A DNA stretch of 64,000 nt, taken from Anaerotruncus colihominis. Lineage in GTDB: Bacteria; Bacillota; Clostridia; Oscillospirales; Ruminococcaceae. How positions within the stretch are numbered: the stretch's first letter is position 1; each line of letters starts with the position of its first letter. A program made the translations under genes and the position numbers. The stretch is taken from the NCBI RefSeq assembly GCF_010206195.1, contig NZ_VIQT01000016.1:124001-188000 (forward strand), in the 5' to 3' direction. The notes beneath the pieces are model-generated. The model saw only the letters and a program-made list of their open reading frames with translations, did no database searches and had not been told where the DNA came from. Positions 51,739-60,690 of the stretch are shown in pieces.

Positions 51739-53325
51739 TTACAGGGGGCGCCCACTCTGCTCCAGTTCCCGGAACCGGAAGTGGAGGATGACCTCTTTTT
51801 CTTCGGTCAGTTCTACCCGCTCGATCAGGGAGATCAATACCTCCCGGCTGGCGGGGGCAGTAGCCAGAAAGCGTTCCACCAGCTTTTTGGCCAGATCGTT
51901 TTGCTCCTCTGGGGAGAAGTCCGGCCGGCCGGTTTGGGAGAGCCGTTGTTCCAGCGCGGTTCGGTCGGCCTTGACCTTCCGGTAGACCCGCTGAAAGTCC
52001 GCCTCATCCAGCAGGCCGGACAACTTATCCATATACACCCGGTCCAGATGAGCGGACAGGCTGTCAATGTTGGCTTTCAGAGCGGCAATCGCTTTCCCGT
52101 GGTCCGCCTGAGCCTGAGCCTTTGCGATCTCCTGCCGGGCGATAGGCAGCAGTTTTTCCGACTGCAAATAGGTTTGGCAAACCTCCCGTACCCGCTCCAT
52201 CACTGCTTGGGTGACCGTCTGTTCCTTGATGGAATGGCAGGTACATACCCCAGCTTTGGTGAACCGCTGATAGGTGCGGCAGACAAAGTACAGCACCTCC
52301 TCGCCTTTGGCATTTTTGCGGTTGAGTACCGCCAGTGGGTAGCCGCATTCATGACAGAAGATCAGCCCCTTGAGCAGAAAGTCATAGGTGCGGCTGCGGG
52401 TATGCTTGCGGCTGTCCACCAGCCGTCGCACCTTGTCAAAGGTTTCCCGGTCGATGAGGGGCTCGTGGGTACCCTCCACCACTATCCAGTCCTTGGGCTG
52501 CTGGCGGATGCACTTCTTGGTTTTGTAGTTGACCTTCCGGCTGCGTCCCTGCACCATGTTGCCGATATAGGTCTCGTTATGCAGCATATCGGAGATGCGC
52601 TCGCTGGCCCACAGGCTGGCGTATGGGCCGGGGTTAGCCACACGGAGGTTTGCGTAGGTGGCTGGGGTTGGGATATGCTCCTCGTTGAGCTGGGCGGCGA
52701 TCTGCCGGCAGCTTATGCCGGAGAGGGCCATACTGAAGATCCGGCGCACCATGCAGGCGGCCTCCTCGTCGATGACGATCCTGTTTTTCTCGGTGGGGTG
52801 CATTTTATAGCCGTAGACCGGCTTCCCACCGATGAACAACCCCTTACGCTGCTTGTCATGCTTGACACAGGCAATCTTTTTGGAGATATCCTTGGCGTAC
52901 ATATCATTCATGATAGCGCGGAAAGGTGTGATGTCGTTGGCGGTGGAGTCCACCCCGGTGTCGATGCCATCCAGCAGGGAGATGTACCGCACCCTGTGTT
53001 CGGGGAAGTATCGCTCCATGTAGTGGCCAGTCATAATGTAGTCGCGTCCCAGACGGCTTAAATCCTTGGTGATGACCATATTGACCTTTTTGGCCTCAAT
53101 ATCGCGGATCATCCGTTGAAAATCCGGCCGGTCAAAGCTGGTCCCGGACCAGCCGTCGTCGATATAGGTATCATAGACATTCAGCCGCTGCTGCCGGACA
53201 AATTCATCCAGCAGGGATTTTTGATTGCTGACGCTCTCCGACGGTCCCTCGCTTTCGTCTTCCTTTGATAATCGAATGTATAACGCCGCATGGTAATCCA
53301 TGGGGCTGCTTATTGAGAAATACAT
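51739..53325 (-). CDS. Large serine recombinase
   Basis: 528 residues. The resolvase domain starts with AALYIRLSKEDE, with the catalytic Ser in RLS, followed by DDGWSGTSFDRPDFQRM and VITKDLSRLGRDY. The recombinase domain follows (GKPVYGYKM; ISCRQIAAQLNEE). A zinc-ribbon has FCHECGYPLAV ... CTC, then a coiled-coil-rich C-terminus. Such enzymes integrate and excise mobile elements without partners. ATG 53325 has GGGAGGG five bases upstream; ATG 53301 is the alternative. No cargo genes are present. Confidence 0.93.
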   Translation of the reverse strand: MYFSISSPMDYHAALYIRLSKEDESEGPSESVSNQKSLLDEFVRQQRLNVYDTYIDDGWSGTSFDRPDFQRMIRDIEAKKVNMVITKDLSRLGRDYIMTGHYMERYFPEHRVRYISLLDGIDTGVDSTANDITPFRAIMNDMYAKDISKKIACVKHDKQRKGLFIGGKPVYGYKMHPTEKNRIVIDEEAACMVRRIFSMALSGISCRQIAAQLNEEHIPTPATYANLRVANPGPYASLWASERISDMLHNETYIGNMVQGRSRKVNYKTKKCIRQQPKDWIVVEGTHEPLIDRETFDKVRRLVDSRKHTRSRTYDFLLKGLIFCHECGYPLAVLNRKNAKGEEVLYFVCRTYQRFTKAGVCTCHSIKEQTVTQAVMERVREVCQTYLQSEKLLPIARQEIAKAQAQADHGKAIAALKANIDSLSAHLDRVYMDKLSGLLDEADFQRVYRKVKADRTALEQRLSQTGRPDFSPEEQNDLAKKLVERFLATAPASREVLISLIERVELTEEKEVILHFRFRELEQSGRPL

Positions 53326-53684
53326 GAGGTCCCTCCCGAAATAAGCGGCCATTCGTTGTATAGCCCGCAATGAAGCTGTCAGTCTCCATCAAAAAAACGA
53401 AGCAGATAAAATAAAAGGATTGGCGTATAAGCTGACGCATATCCTCTCCATCCCCGGAAAATATGCGTTGTTTTTTAAGGCATGTTGTTTCACAGGACGC
53501 CACCATGTTCATTTATTTATAAAACTATATGCGGTTGAACCAATCTTTTGCCTGTCTTATAAGAAAATGAAAAAGCCGAACCATCCAGATGGTTCGGCTT
53601 TTTAGCTGGAACAAAGAATCCATATTCAGTTGGCGGCCGGTGTGAGGATGCAATCGGTAAGCCGGCTGATGCATTCTGAACCAT
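53326..53684. terminator. Spacer with bidirectional terminator
   Basis: Arms at 53569-53581 and 53590-53602 (AAAAAGCCGAACC / GGTTCGGCTTTTT) form a strong terminator working in both directions, which ends the histidine kinase transcript. I see no convincing gene in the rest. Confidence 0.8.
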
Positions 53685-55490
53685 TTAACACGTTTCCCGA
53701 TATGACAGCTCCACGGCAGTGACGCCATCGCCGCTCGTCAGCCGCATCCGTGAACTCTCCTTATACAGCAGCCGCAGCCGCGCCGCTACATTGCGGATAC
53801 CGATTCCCCGCCCATCCACAGCGGGTTCGGTCGAATTTATGATCTGGTTGAGCAGCGCGAGCTGTTCGGGTTCGATCATACGTCCGTCGTTCGAAACGAC
53901 AATCCGCATCTGTCCGCCCTTCCCGCCGATCTGCACCCGGATTGTTCCGCCCAGCACATTCCCATTTTCCTCTTTGTTCGGCAGCAGGCCGTGGAACAGA
54001 GCGTTTTCCACCAGTGGCTGGATCAGATATTTGGGGATCAAATGATCCATCATCCCTTCTTCGATCTCCCAGATAATCTGAAAAATATTTCCATAACGAT
54101 AGGTTTGAATCACCGCATATTGATCGATGATATGTTTTTCCTCCGACACCGGACAACACACATTGATATCGCTGATCCGCAGCCGGTCGCGCAGCACCCC
54201 GATTAGCATTCCGTTTACCCGGATGACATCCTCAGTCTGGCCCTTGCGGGCAAGGTAGGTGATTGTATTCATCGTATTATAGATAAAATGCGGAGAAATC
54301 TGAGCGATAATCAGCCCGAGTCTCAGCCGTTCCTTCTCCTCCTCCTTCTTTTGAATCCGTACAAAATATTCTGCAAGCTGTCGGAGCATCTCATTAAAGC
54401 TGATGGTCAAATCCCCCACCTCATCGTTCGAGCGGACCTGCAACTCATTGGAAAAATCGCCCTCGGCGACTGACCCCATTGAAGCGGAGAGCTGCCGCAG
54501 CGGTTTGAGCGCACGGATGATACAAGGGAAGATCAGGCAAAAGACCAGCAGCACGGCCGACAGGGTGAAGCAACTGATAAACTGGATCACATTGTGATAG
54601 GGCGCAAGCAGCATTTCCCATGTCATCTCAGTCACCAGCTTGAGGTCGCCATACCGCGAGCGTTCCGACAGCAGATAGCCCTCTGGGGTTTTGCGGGCGT
54701 CGCTGCGCAGGACGGACTGCTCCGAGGCGGTTTCCAAAAAGGTCTGGGCGTCCGCTGGATCAAATATGCTGTCAACCGGATAAAACGGGGCGTTTTGATT
54801 GTCATAAAGCTGGAAGCGCGTCCCCTCGATCTCCAGCGGATAGGTGGAGGTCTGCATCAGCGGCGCGAGCGAACAGATCAGCAGAACCGACCCATGCGAA
54901 CCTTGCGGACCCAGATAGGGCATAGCAATCGCAAGAGCGGTTTCACTGCCGATCCCGCGCCCATTCGCATCCTGATAGTTGATCGAGAAGGTGCCGGAAT
55001 ATCCCTTCAGTGCGCTGGAATACCGTTTTTCACGCCTTTGCGCCTGAAAATTTTGATACCATTCCTGTTCGAACAGCGCGTGCTCCTGCGCTGACAGCTC
55101 CGAGCTTGCGTAAAATTCTCCGTTGTCCAGGTGCAGGATGACCGAGATCAGCTTTCCTGCGCTGTTGATAACGTAACCGTTCAGCCTGCCCCGCACTTCA
55201 AAGCGTGTAGCAGCTTCATTTCCGGCGGCTGTGCGGATACAGTTTTCCATCTCGCGGTCGAGCCGGATACTCCTGCCGATACCATCCACCACTCCCAGGC
55301 TTAAATCCAATTGGGACATGATCTGTCTGTTGCGCAGTTGGCCGCTTTTGATCGCGTCGTCCTGCAAGGTCAGGATGAACACCTGTGGAAGAATTGCATT
55401 GAGCGCAGGCAGCACCGCACAGGCCGCCGCACAGATGATGACAAACAATTTTCCTGTGATCCCCAAACGCCATCCGTATGTTTTTTTCAA
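53685..55490 (-). CDS. Sensor histidine kinase, YesM/LytS type
   Basis: 601 residues. Membrane segments lie near residues 14-36 and 300-325 around a ~260-residue extracytoplasmic sensor domain. A HAMP linker follows, then the His-kinase box IIAQISPHFIYNTMNTI with the phospho-His, and the ATPase N-box LVENALFHG with GRGIGIRNVAARL. It probably senses a sugar or binding-protein complex outside the cell and signals to the AraC-type regulator. The start is TTG 55490, overlapping the regulator's stop. Confidence 0.92.
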   Translation of the reverse strand: MKKTYGWRLGITGKLFVIICAAACAVLPALNAILPQVFILTLQDDAIKSGQLRNRQIMSQLDLSLGVVDGIGRSIRLDREMENCIRTAAGNEAATRFEVRGRLNGYVINSAGKLISVILHLDNGEFYASSELSAQEHALFEQEWYQNFQAQRREKRYSSALKGYSGTFSINYQDANGRGIGSETALAIAMPYLGPQGSHGSVLLICSLAPLMQTSTYPLEIEGTRFQLYDNQNAPFYPVDSIFDPADAQTFLETASEQSVLRSDARKTPEGYLLSERSRYGDLKLVTEMTWEMLLAPYHNVIQFISCFTLSAVLLVFCLIFPCIIRALKPLRQLSASMGSVAEGDFSNELQVRSNDEVGDLTISFNEMLRQLAEYFVRIQKKEEEKERLRLGLIIAQISPHFIYNTMNTITYLARKGQTEDVIRVNGMLIGVLRDRLRISDINVCCPVSEEKHIIDQYAVIQTYRYGNIFQIIWEIEEGMMDHLIPKYLIQPLVENALFHGLLPNKEENGNVLGGTIRVQIGGKGGQMRIVVSNDGRMIEPEQLALLNQIINSTEPAVDGRGIGIRNVAARLRLLYKESSRMRLTSGDGVTAVELSYRETC

Positions 55491-56959
55491 TCCCTGCCCC
55501 TTCTTTCCGTGCGCGGGGGATACCCCTTCAGTTTTTTAAATACCCGGCAGAAGTATTGACTGCTCGAGTAACCGACCATTTCTGAGACCTCGTAAATTTT
55601 GTAACGGCCTGTTTCCATCAGTGCGGCCGCCTGGTCAATGCGGTACTGCGCCAGATATTCGTTGACACCGCTGCCGACCTCGGCTCGAAAGAGCGCGCTT
55701 AAATGCGACCGGCTGACCGCGGCGTGCTGCGCAATCTGCTGCACTGAGAGGCCAGGGTCGCGGTACTGCGCGCGGATATAAGCGGCGGCCTCACGTACCG
55801 GCTGCGACCAATTTGGATGCGCCTGGGCCAGCCGGCCGCCGGCCCAGGTCAGAAACGCCTGTGCGGTGTGCCACCCGGCCGGTTCCTGCACGGGGTCGAA
55901 CGCAGGCTGAGAGGGATCGGTCAAAATTTGCCGCAGGACCTGCCGGGCAGACTGCAAAAAGAGCGGATAATTTTGCACCCGCACCGATTCCTTTAACAGA
56001 GCATAGGGCTCGCCGTCCGCAGCGGGGCAGGGGGGCGCACTGCTTGAACTTTGCTGCCGGGCAAACTCCTCCCACTCGCTGGCCGCTCCCTCCTCAAAAA
56101 ACCAACAGGCGTCGAGCGTATGGGAAAATTTCTTCCAGAGAGCGGCGGCGAACGGCAGCGTGCAGGGGGCGGAAACCGTAAAGACCGAGCAGGGATGTCC
56201 CAAATGGTTTTCTAAAAAGCGGGAAAGCTTCTGCGCGCTGAAAAACATCTTCTGTTGGGACTCGACCGCCGAGGCTTTATTCTCCGCTTCAAGCACTACG
56301 GCAAAGATCCCCCGGCCGACTGCCGTTACACAGCCGACCTGTTCAGGGCGTGTCCAGCCTGTGCGGATCAGTTCAGCCTGATTGTTTGCCTGCTGCTCCC
56401 GGCCGCCGCAGAGCTGGACAAGCTCCAAAAACGGCAAGGCCTCCCGCACCAGCAGATATTGGAACTGCCGGTGCAGAAGGTCGCTTTCTGTCTGATTTTT
56501 TGGCAAGGGAGGCTCGGGCCGGGTGAACTGCGCACGGATAAAAGATTCTGCTGCGTCCCAATTTTCCCGTTCTTTTTGGGACAGCTCCATTTTAACTGAG
56601 GAAAGTTTTTCCAGCAAAGAAGGCGCGTCAAGCTCATGCTTGAGGATATAATCACGAATACCGGCGCGCATTGCCTGCCGCACATAGGAAAACTCATCGA
56701 AATTGGAGAGCAGCAGCACGCAGGCGCCCCGCCCATCCTGCAAAATCCGTTCAGCGAGGGCGATCCCATCCATTACCGGCATACGCACATCTGCGATCAC
56801 CAGCTTGGGGCGCACCCGCTGGTAAAGCCTATAGCCCTGTTCCCCATCGAGCGCCCGTCCCGCGATATGGAATCCCGCAGCCTGCCAGTCGATCAGTTCC
56901 TCAATATATTCGAGCGCCAATTGGTCATCATCCACCAGAATCGTCTCTATCAGCTTCAT
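55487..56959 (-). CDS. Response regulator with AraC-type DNA-binding domain (YesN type)
   Basis: 490 residues. The receiver domain has TILVDDDQLALEYIEELIDW, phospho-Asp in VIADVRMPVMDG and Lys in YILKHE. After a ~250-residue middle region the last ~100 residues form two AraC helix-turn-helix units (LSVQQIAQHAAVSRSHLSALF; IYEVSEMVGYSSSQYFCRVFKK). It likely activates the importer and adenine deaminase genes upstream. ATG 56959 follows AAAGGAG. Confidence 0.93.
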   Translation of the reverse strand: MKLIETILVDDDQLALEYIEELIDWQAAGFHIAGRALDGEQGYRLYQRVRPKLVIADVRMPVMDGIALAERILQDGRGACVLLLSNFDEFSYVRQAMRAGIRDYILKHELDAPSLLEKLSSVKMELSQKERENWDAAESFIRAQFTRPEPPLPKNQTESDLLHRQFQYLLVREALPFLELVQLCGGREQQANNQAELIRTGWTRPEQVGCVTAVGRGIFAVVLEAENKASAVESQQKMFFSAQKLSRFLENHLGHPCSVFTVSAPCTLPFAAALWKKFSHTLDACWFFEEGAASEWEEFARQQSSSSAPPCPAADGEPYALLKESVRVQNYPLFLQSARQVLRQILTDPSQPAFDPVQEPAGWHTAQAFLTWAGGRLAQAHPNWSQPVREAAAYIRAQYRDPGLSVQQIAQHAAVSRSHLSALFRAEVGSGVNEYLAQYRIDQAAALMETGRYKIYEVSEMVGYSSSQYFCRVFKKLKGYPPRTERRGRD

Positions 56960-57000
56960 AACGTGCGTCTCCTTTGCGCGTTCCTGCCATATCACAAACT

Positions 57001-57027
57001 ACAAAAACCGGCAGCGCCGGTTTTTGT
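57001..57027 (-). terminator. Hairpin between permease and regulator genes
   Basis: ACAAAAACCGGC pairs with GCCGGTTTTTGT around AGC, with a T-run on the - strand. It should reduce read-through into the two-component genes. Confidence 0.75.
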
Positions 57028-57052
57028 CTTTATTATTATAGCAAGCGGCCGC

Positions 57053-58033
57053 TCATAGGGCAACCCGCCGCTTATTGAAGAACCGTTCGGTCTGTGCGTC
57101 GATCAGAATCGCAAAGATGATGACCGCGCCTTTGGCGACCCACTGCCAGAACGAACTGACGTCCAGCAGATTGAGTCCATTGTTGATAATGCCGATGATG
57201 AGACAGCCGAAGATCGTGCCCGAGACTTTTGCATATCCCCCGCTCATCGGGGTACCGCCAATGATTGTCGCAGCGATTGCGTCCATCTCCATTCCTTCGC
57301 CCGCGCCGGGCAGAGCGGTCGAAACCCGTCCGGTCAGCAGCATCGCCGCAATTGCGACACAGATTCCCATCAGTACATATCCCAAAATCTGAATTCTCTC
57401 AACACGCACTCCCGAGGCTTTGGCCGCCGCCGCGTTGCCGCCGGTCGCGATGATATGCCGCCCGAGCTTGGTGCGGTGAAGCATAATCGCCATGATCGCC
57501 GCCAATACCAGCACCACAATCGCTGAAACCGGCACCCCGAATACAATCCCACTGCCAAGCTTTTTGACCGCGTTGCTCAGTCCGCCTACCGATTTTCCGT
57601 CGCAAAGCAGATAGGCGAACCCTTTGAACACCTGCGCGGTCGCCAGTGTAACGATGAAGGCCGGCAGCCGGAAGGTCACGCTCAACACGCCGTTGAGGCA
57701 GCCAAGCAGCACACTTGAAAGAAGCGCGGCCAGAATCGCGAGCGGCAGCGGCATCAGCAGGGTATAATGGGCGTAGAGAATCCCCATCAGGCTCAACATC
57801 TGGCCGACCGAGAGGTCAACCCCGCCTGACGCAAGCACAGCGGTGAATCCCACGCCAAGCACGACTGAGGTTGAGATCTGACGCACGATGCTGCTGATAT
57901 TGGAGGCGTTAAGGAAAAGCCCCCCAGTCAAAATCTGGATTGCCGTGCCGAGTATCAACAGGATGAGCAGCGCCTTATTGTCCAAGATGAAGGTTACAGC
58001 TCGGTTGACCTCCGTTCGTTTTGCCTTGTCCAT
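57053..58033 (-). CDS. Ribose-type ABC importer permease
   Basis: About 326 residues with RbsC motifs ASGGVDLSVGQMLSLMGIL and TIIGGTPMSGGYAKVSGTIFGCL. It is the only permease of this second system, so it is likely a homodimer. ATG 58033 is favoured over ATG 58039 because of the spacing to AAAGGG. The gene is 32 bases after the ATPase gene. Confidence 0.93.
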   Translation of the reverse strand: MDKAKRTEVNRAVTFILDNKALLILLILGTAIQILTGGLFLNASNISSIVRQISTSVVLGVGFTAVLASGGVDLSVGQMLSLMGILYAHYTLLMPLPLAILAALLSSVLLGCLNGVLSVTFRLPAFIVTLATAQVFKGFAYLLCDGKSVGGLSNAVKKLGSGIVFGVPVSAIVVLVLAAIMAIMLHRTKLGRHIIATGGNAAAAKASGVRVERIQILGYVLMGICVAIAAMLLTGRVSTALPGAGEGMEMDAIAATIIGGTPMSGGYAKVSGTIFGCLIIGIINNGLNLLDVSSFWQWVAKGAVIIFAILIDAQTERFFNKRRVAL

Positions 58034-58065
58034 AAACATATCCCTTTCCGGGCGTGAACAGCCCC

Positions 58066-59562
58066 CTATTCGCCAAACGCTTTTTTCATCAGCAGCTGCG
58101 CGTCTGCTTCGCCCCGCACAGATTCGTGCACAATCCGGCCGCCGCAGACCACATAAATCCGGTCGCTGATGCCCATCAGCTCGGGCAGCTCGGAGGAAAC
58201 CACTACAATCCCCTTGCCCTGCGCCGCCAGCTCTCCGATCAGCTTGTATATCTCTGCCTTCGACCCAACGTCGATTCCGCGGGTCGGCTCGTCAAGGATG
58301 AATACCTTCGGCTGGGCAAGCAGCCATTTCGCAATGATCGCCTTCTGCTGATTGCCGCCGCTGAGTGAACCAATTTCCTGTGTTTCCCCCGCTGTTTTAA
58401 GGCTCATTGCGTCGCGCATCCGCTGAAAGTCCCGCCGCTCCCGCGTTCTGTCGATGAATCCCAGCCTGCAAATTTTTTGCAGATAGGCGAGGGTCATATT
58501 CTGCTTGACCGGAAGCTTGGCGATGATCCCCTGACGCAGCCGGTCCTCAGTCACCATCGCGACGCCGCGGCTGATCGCTTCAGGAGTGCTGCCGGGATGA
58601 AAGGTTTGGCCTGCCACTGTGACCGTCCCGCTGGTGCAGGGGTCCAACCCAAAGATCGACTGCATGATCTCGGTGCGCCCCGCGCCCATCAGCCCGCAAA
58701 AACCAACAATTTCTCCGGCGCGGACATGGAAATTCACATCCTCAAAATAGCCTGTGCGGGAGAGGTGCTCCACACGGAACAGCTCCTCTCCGATCGGGAC
58801 ATTGGCTTTCGGATACATATCGGTGATCTCCCGGCCAACCATCATCCGGATCAAATCGTCCTTTGTAAGCTCGGAAACCGGCTTGGTATCCACATAGCAG
58901 CCGTCCCGCAGGACCGTGATCCGGTCGCAGATTTCAAACAGCTCGTCAAGCTTGTGGGAGATGAAGATGATCGACCGCCCCTGTGAGGAAAGGTCGCGTA
59001 TGATTTTGTAAAGCTTCTGCACCTCTGTTTCAGTCAGGGCGGAGGTGGGTTCATCCATTACAATTATATTTGCCTCGTAGGAAACGGAACGTGCGATCTC
59101 AACCAGCTGGAGCGCCGCGACAGAGAGGCTTTTTGCCTGAGCGTCCGGGTCGACCGCGATCTCAAGCCTCTTGAGCAGGCTTTCAGTCGCGGCGCGCATT
59201 TTCGCGTGATCAAGAAAACCGTTTTTGCAGAAAAGCTCCTCACGTCCGAGCCAGATATTCTCCGAGACGGTCATGCTAGGGATCGCACTGATCTCCTGGT
59301 GGATCATCGTGATCCCGCTGCGCAGCGCCTCGGCGGGATTTTTTGCCTCGAAAGGCTCTCCCAGATAGCGGATTTCGCCCGAGGATTTCTGATACTCCCC
59401 GAGTAGGATTTTCATCAGGGTTGATTTTCCCGCGCCGTTTTCCCCAATGAGCGCAAGCACCTCGCCCTTATAAAGCGTCAAGTCGACCTGGTTGAGCGCA
59501 AGCACGCCCGGAAATTTTTTGGAGACTCCCCGGGCCTCCAGCACCACCTGCCTGTCCGCCAT
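58066..59562 (-). CDS. Ribose-type ABC importer ATPase with two ATP-binding domains
   Basis: About 498 residues, RbsA-like. Walker A GENGAGKSTLMKIL and Walker B NIIVMDEPTSALTE lie in the first domain. The degenerate Walker A GLMGAGRTEIM and signature SLSGGNQQKAIIAKWLL lie in the second. ATG 59562 is preferred for spacing to AAAGGAGG; ATG 59568 overlaps it. Confidence 0.94.
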   Translation of the reverse strand: MADRQVVLEARGVSKKFPGVLALNQVDLTLYKGEVLALIGENGAGKSTLMKILLGEYQKSSGEIRYLGEPFEAKNPAEALRSGITMIHQEISAIPSMTVSENIWLGREELFCKNGFLDHAKMRAATESLLKRLEIAVDPDAQAKSLSVAALQLVEIARSVSYEANIIVMDEPTSALTETEVQKLYKIIRDLSSQGRSIIFISHKLDELFEICDRITVLRDGCYVDTKPVSELTKDDLIRMMVGREITDMYPKANVPIGEELFRVEHLSRTGYFEDVNFHVRAGEIVGFCGLMGAGRTEIMQSIFGLDPCTSGTVTVAGQTFHPGSTPEAISRGVAMVTEDRLRQGIIAKLPVKQNMTLAYLQKICRLGFIDRTRERRDFQRMRDAMSLKTAGETQEIGSLSGGNQQKAIIAKWLLAQPKVFILDEPTRGIDVGSKAEIYKLIGELAAQGKGIVVVSSELPELMGISDRIYVVCGGRIVHESVRGEADAQLLMKKAFGE

Positions 59563-59586
59563 ATCCATCCTCCTTTGGCAATCTGC

Positions 59587-59614
59587 AAAAAACGGGGGAC
59601 GCAGGGTCCCCCGT
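59587..59614 (-). terminator. Attenuating hairpin after the binding-protein gene
   Basis: On the - strand ACGGGGGAC pairs with GTCCCCCGT and is followed by TTTTT. It lies inside the importer operon, as at 42897 in the other locus. Confidence 0.75.
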
Positions 59615-59630
59615 CCGACCTGCCGAAAAA

Positions 59631-60647
59631 TTACGCGACTGTGTCGATATTCGCCTTTGTAACCAGCTCGATCATTCCCGGCTCGTAGGTGCTGCCGTTA
59701 AACTGTTCGCCCGCGGCGATCTTTTCACAGGTAGAAATCACCACTTCGGCGGTTCCCTCGACGCTTACAACGGTCGTGCCGTCCAATTCGCCCGCGCGCA
59801 CAGCCTCGAGGCCGTTGACCGTTCCGTCGATTCCCAGCACAAGCACCTCGTCCATATTGCGGCCTGCCGCCTTGAGCGCCTGGATACAGCCGATGGCCAT
59901 ATCGTCGTTCATGCTTACAAAGACGTTCATCTCCGGGAATTTCTGAATCCAGTCCTCAGTGATCGCCATCGCGTCGTCCGCCATCCAGTTTCCGCACTGT
60001 TCCGAAAGCAGGTTCACCCGGCTGTTGATTTCGTTGTTACAGGCGTTTACAAATCCATCATGACGTTCAAGCGCGCTCTCCATATACGCGCCGATCAGAT
60101 AACCGACGTTGGCAACACGGCTTTCGTCCTCATTCAGCCAGTCAAGCACATACTGTGCCTGTAGCTCGCCGTGCAGGGTCTGGTTGTCGGCGATCAACAC
60201 GTCGTACGCGTCGGTGTTGATGTGGAAGTCAACCGCTACGCAGCCAATGCCCGCGGCCTTGACAGCCTCGACCGCAGCGACAGCCGCCTCGCCGTCGACC
60301 GCAAAGATCACAATTACATCCGGCTGCTTCTGGATGAGGGATTCCACGTCGCTCAGCTGCTTGCTTGGGTCGAAGTCGGCATTGGTCTGGATCACCTCAT
60401 ACCCCTTACTTTGTGCGTTGGCTGCAATCGCATTGTAAAGCGAGGTGCGAAACTCGTCCGCCGAGTTCATCGAAACGCCGATTTTGAGCGGCTCTCCGGC
60501 CGCTTCGGAACCGGCCGCTGTGGTGGAGTTTGCGGGCGTGGAGTTTGCAGGCGCCGCTGCGGAGGACTGCCCGGAGCTGCCGCCGCATCCCGCGAGTGCC
60601 CCTGTAAGCATCAGGGTGGCCAGAACGGTAGAGATCAATTTTTTCAT
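59631..60647 (-). CDS. Ribose-type ABC importer substrate-binding lipoprotein
   Basis: 338 residues. The signal peptide ends with the lipobox LAGC, followed by a Gly/Ser/Ala/Thr linker and a type 1 periplasmic-binding domain (LKIGVSMNSADEFRTSL; PDVIVIFAVDGEAAV; MNVFVSMNDDMAIGCIQAL; VLGIDGTVNGLEAV). The neighbouring adenine deaminase hints that the ligand could be a nucleoside or ribosylated compound. ATG 60647 follows AAAAGGGG. Confidence 0.92.
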   Translation of the reverse strand: MKKLISTVLATLMLTGALAGCGGSSGQSSAAAPANSTPANSTTAAGSEAAGEPLKIGVSMNSADEFRTSLYNAIAANAQSKGYEVIQTNADFDPSKQLSDVESLIQKQPDVIVIFAVDGEAAVAAVEAVKAAGIGCVAVDFHINTDAYDVLIADNQTLHGELQAQYVLDWLNEDESRVANVGYLIGAYMESALERHDGFVNACNNEINSRVNLLSEQCGNWMADDAMAITEDWIQKFPEMNVFVSMNDDMAIGCIQALKAAGRNMDEVLVLGIDGTVNGLEAVRAGELDGTTVVSVEGTAEVVISTCEKIAAGEQFNGSTYEPGMIELVTKANIDTVA

Positions 60648-60690
60648 CTTTTTTCCCCTTTTCTAAAAAATATCTTTTTGTCTACCAGCT

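Noticed and set aside
51781-53061. A 426-codon + strand frame opposite the serine recombinase
   Set aside because: It is a shadow of the recombinase gene; its residues are low-information and there is no ribosome site.
51302-53446. CGCATATCCT occurs on both sides of the recombinase (51302-51311 and 53437-53446), a possible attachment core
   Set aside because: A 10-base match in ~2 kb has weak support, and no longer homology surrounds it.
55487-56959. Response regulator considered as a plain AraC regulator
   Set aside because: A full receiver domain with DDD, phospho-Asp and Lys is present, and the kinase gene overlaps it.
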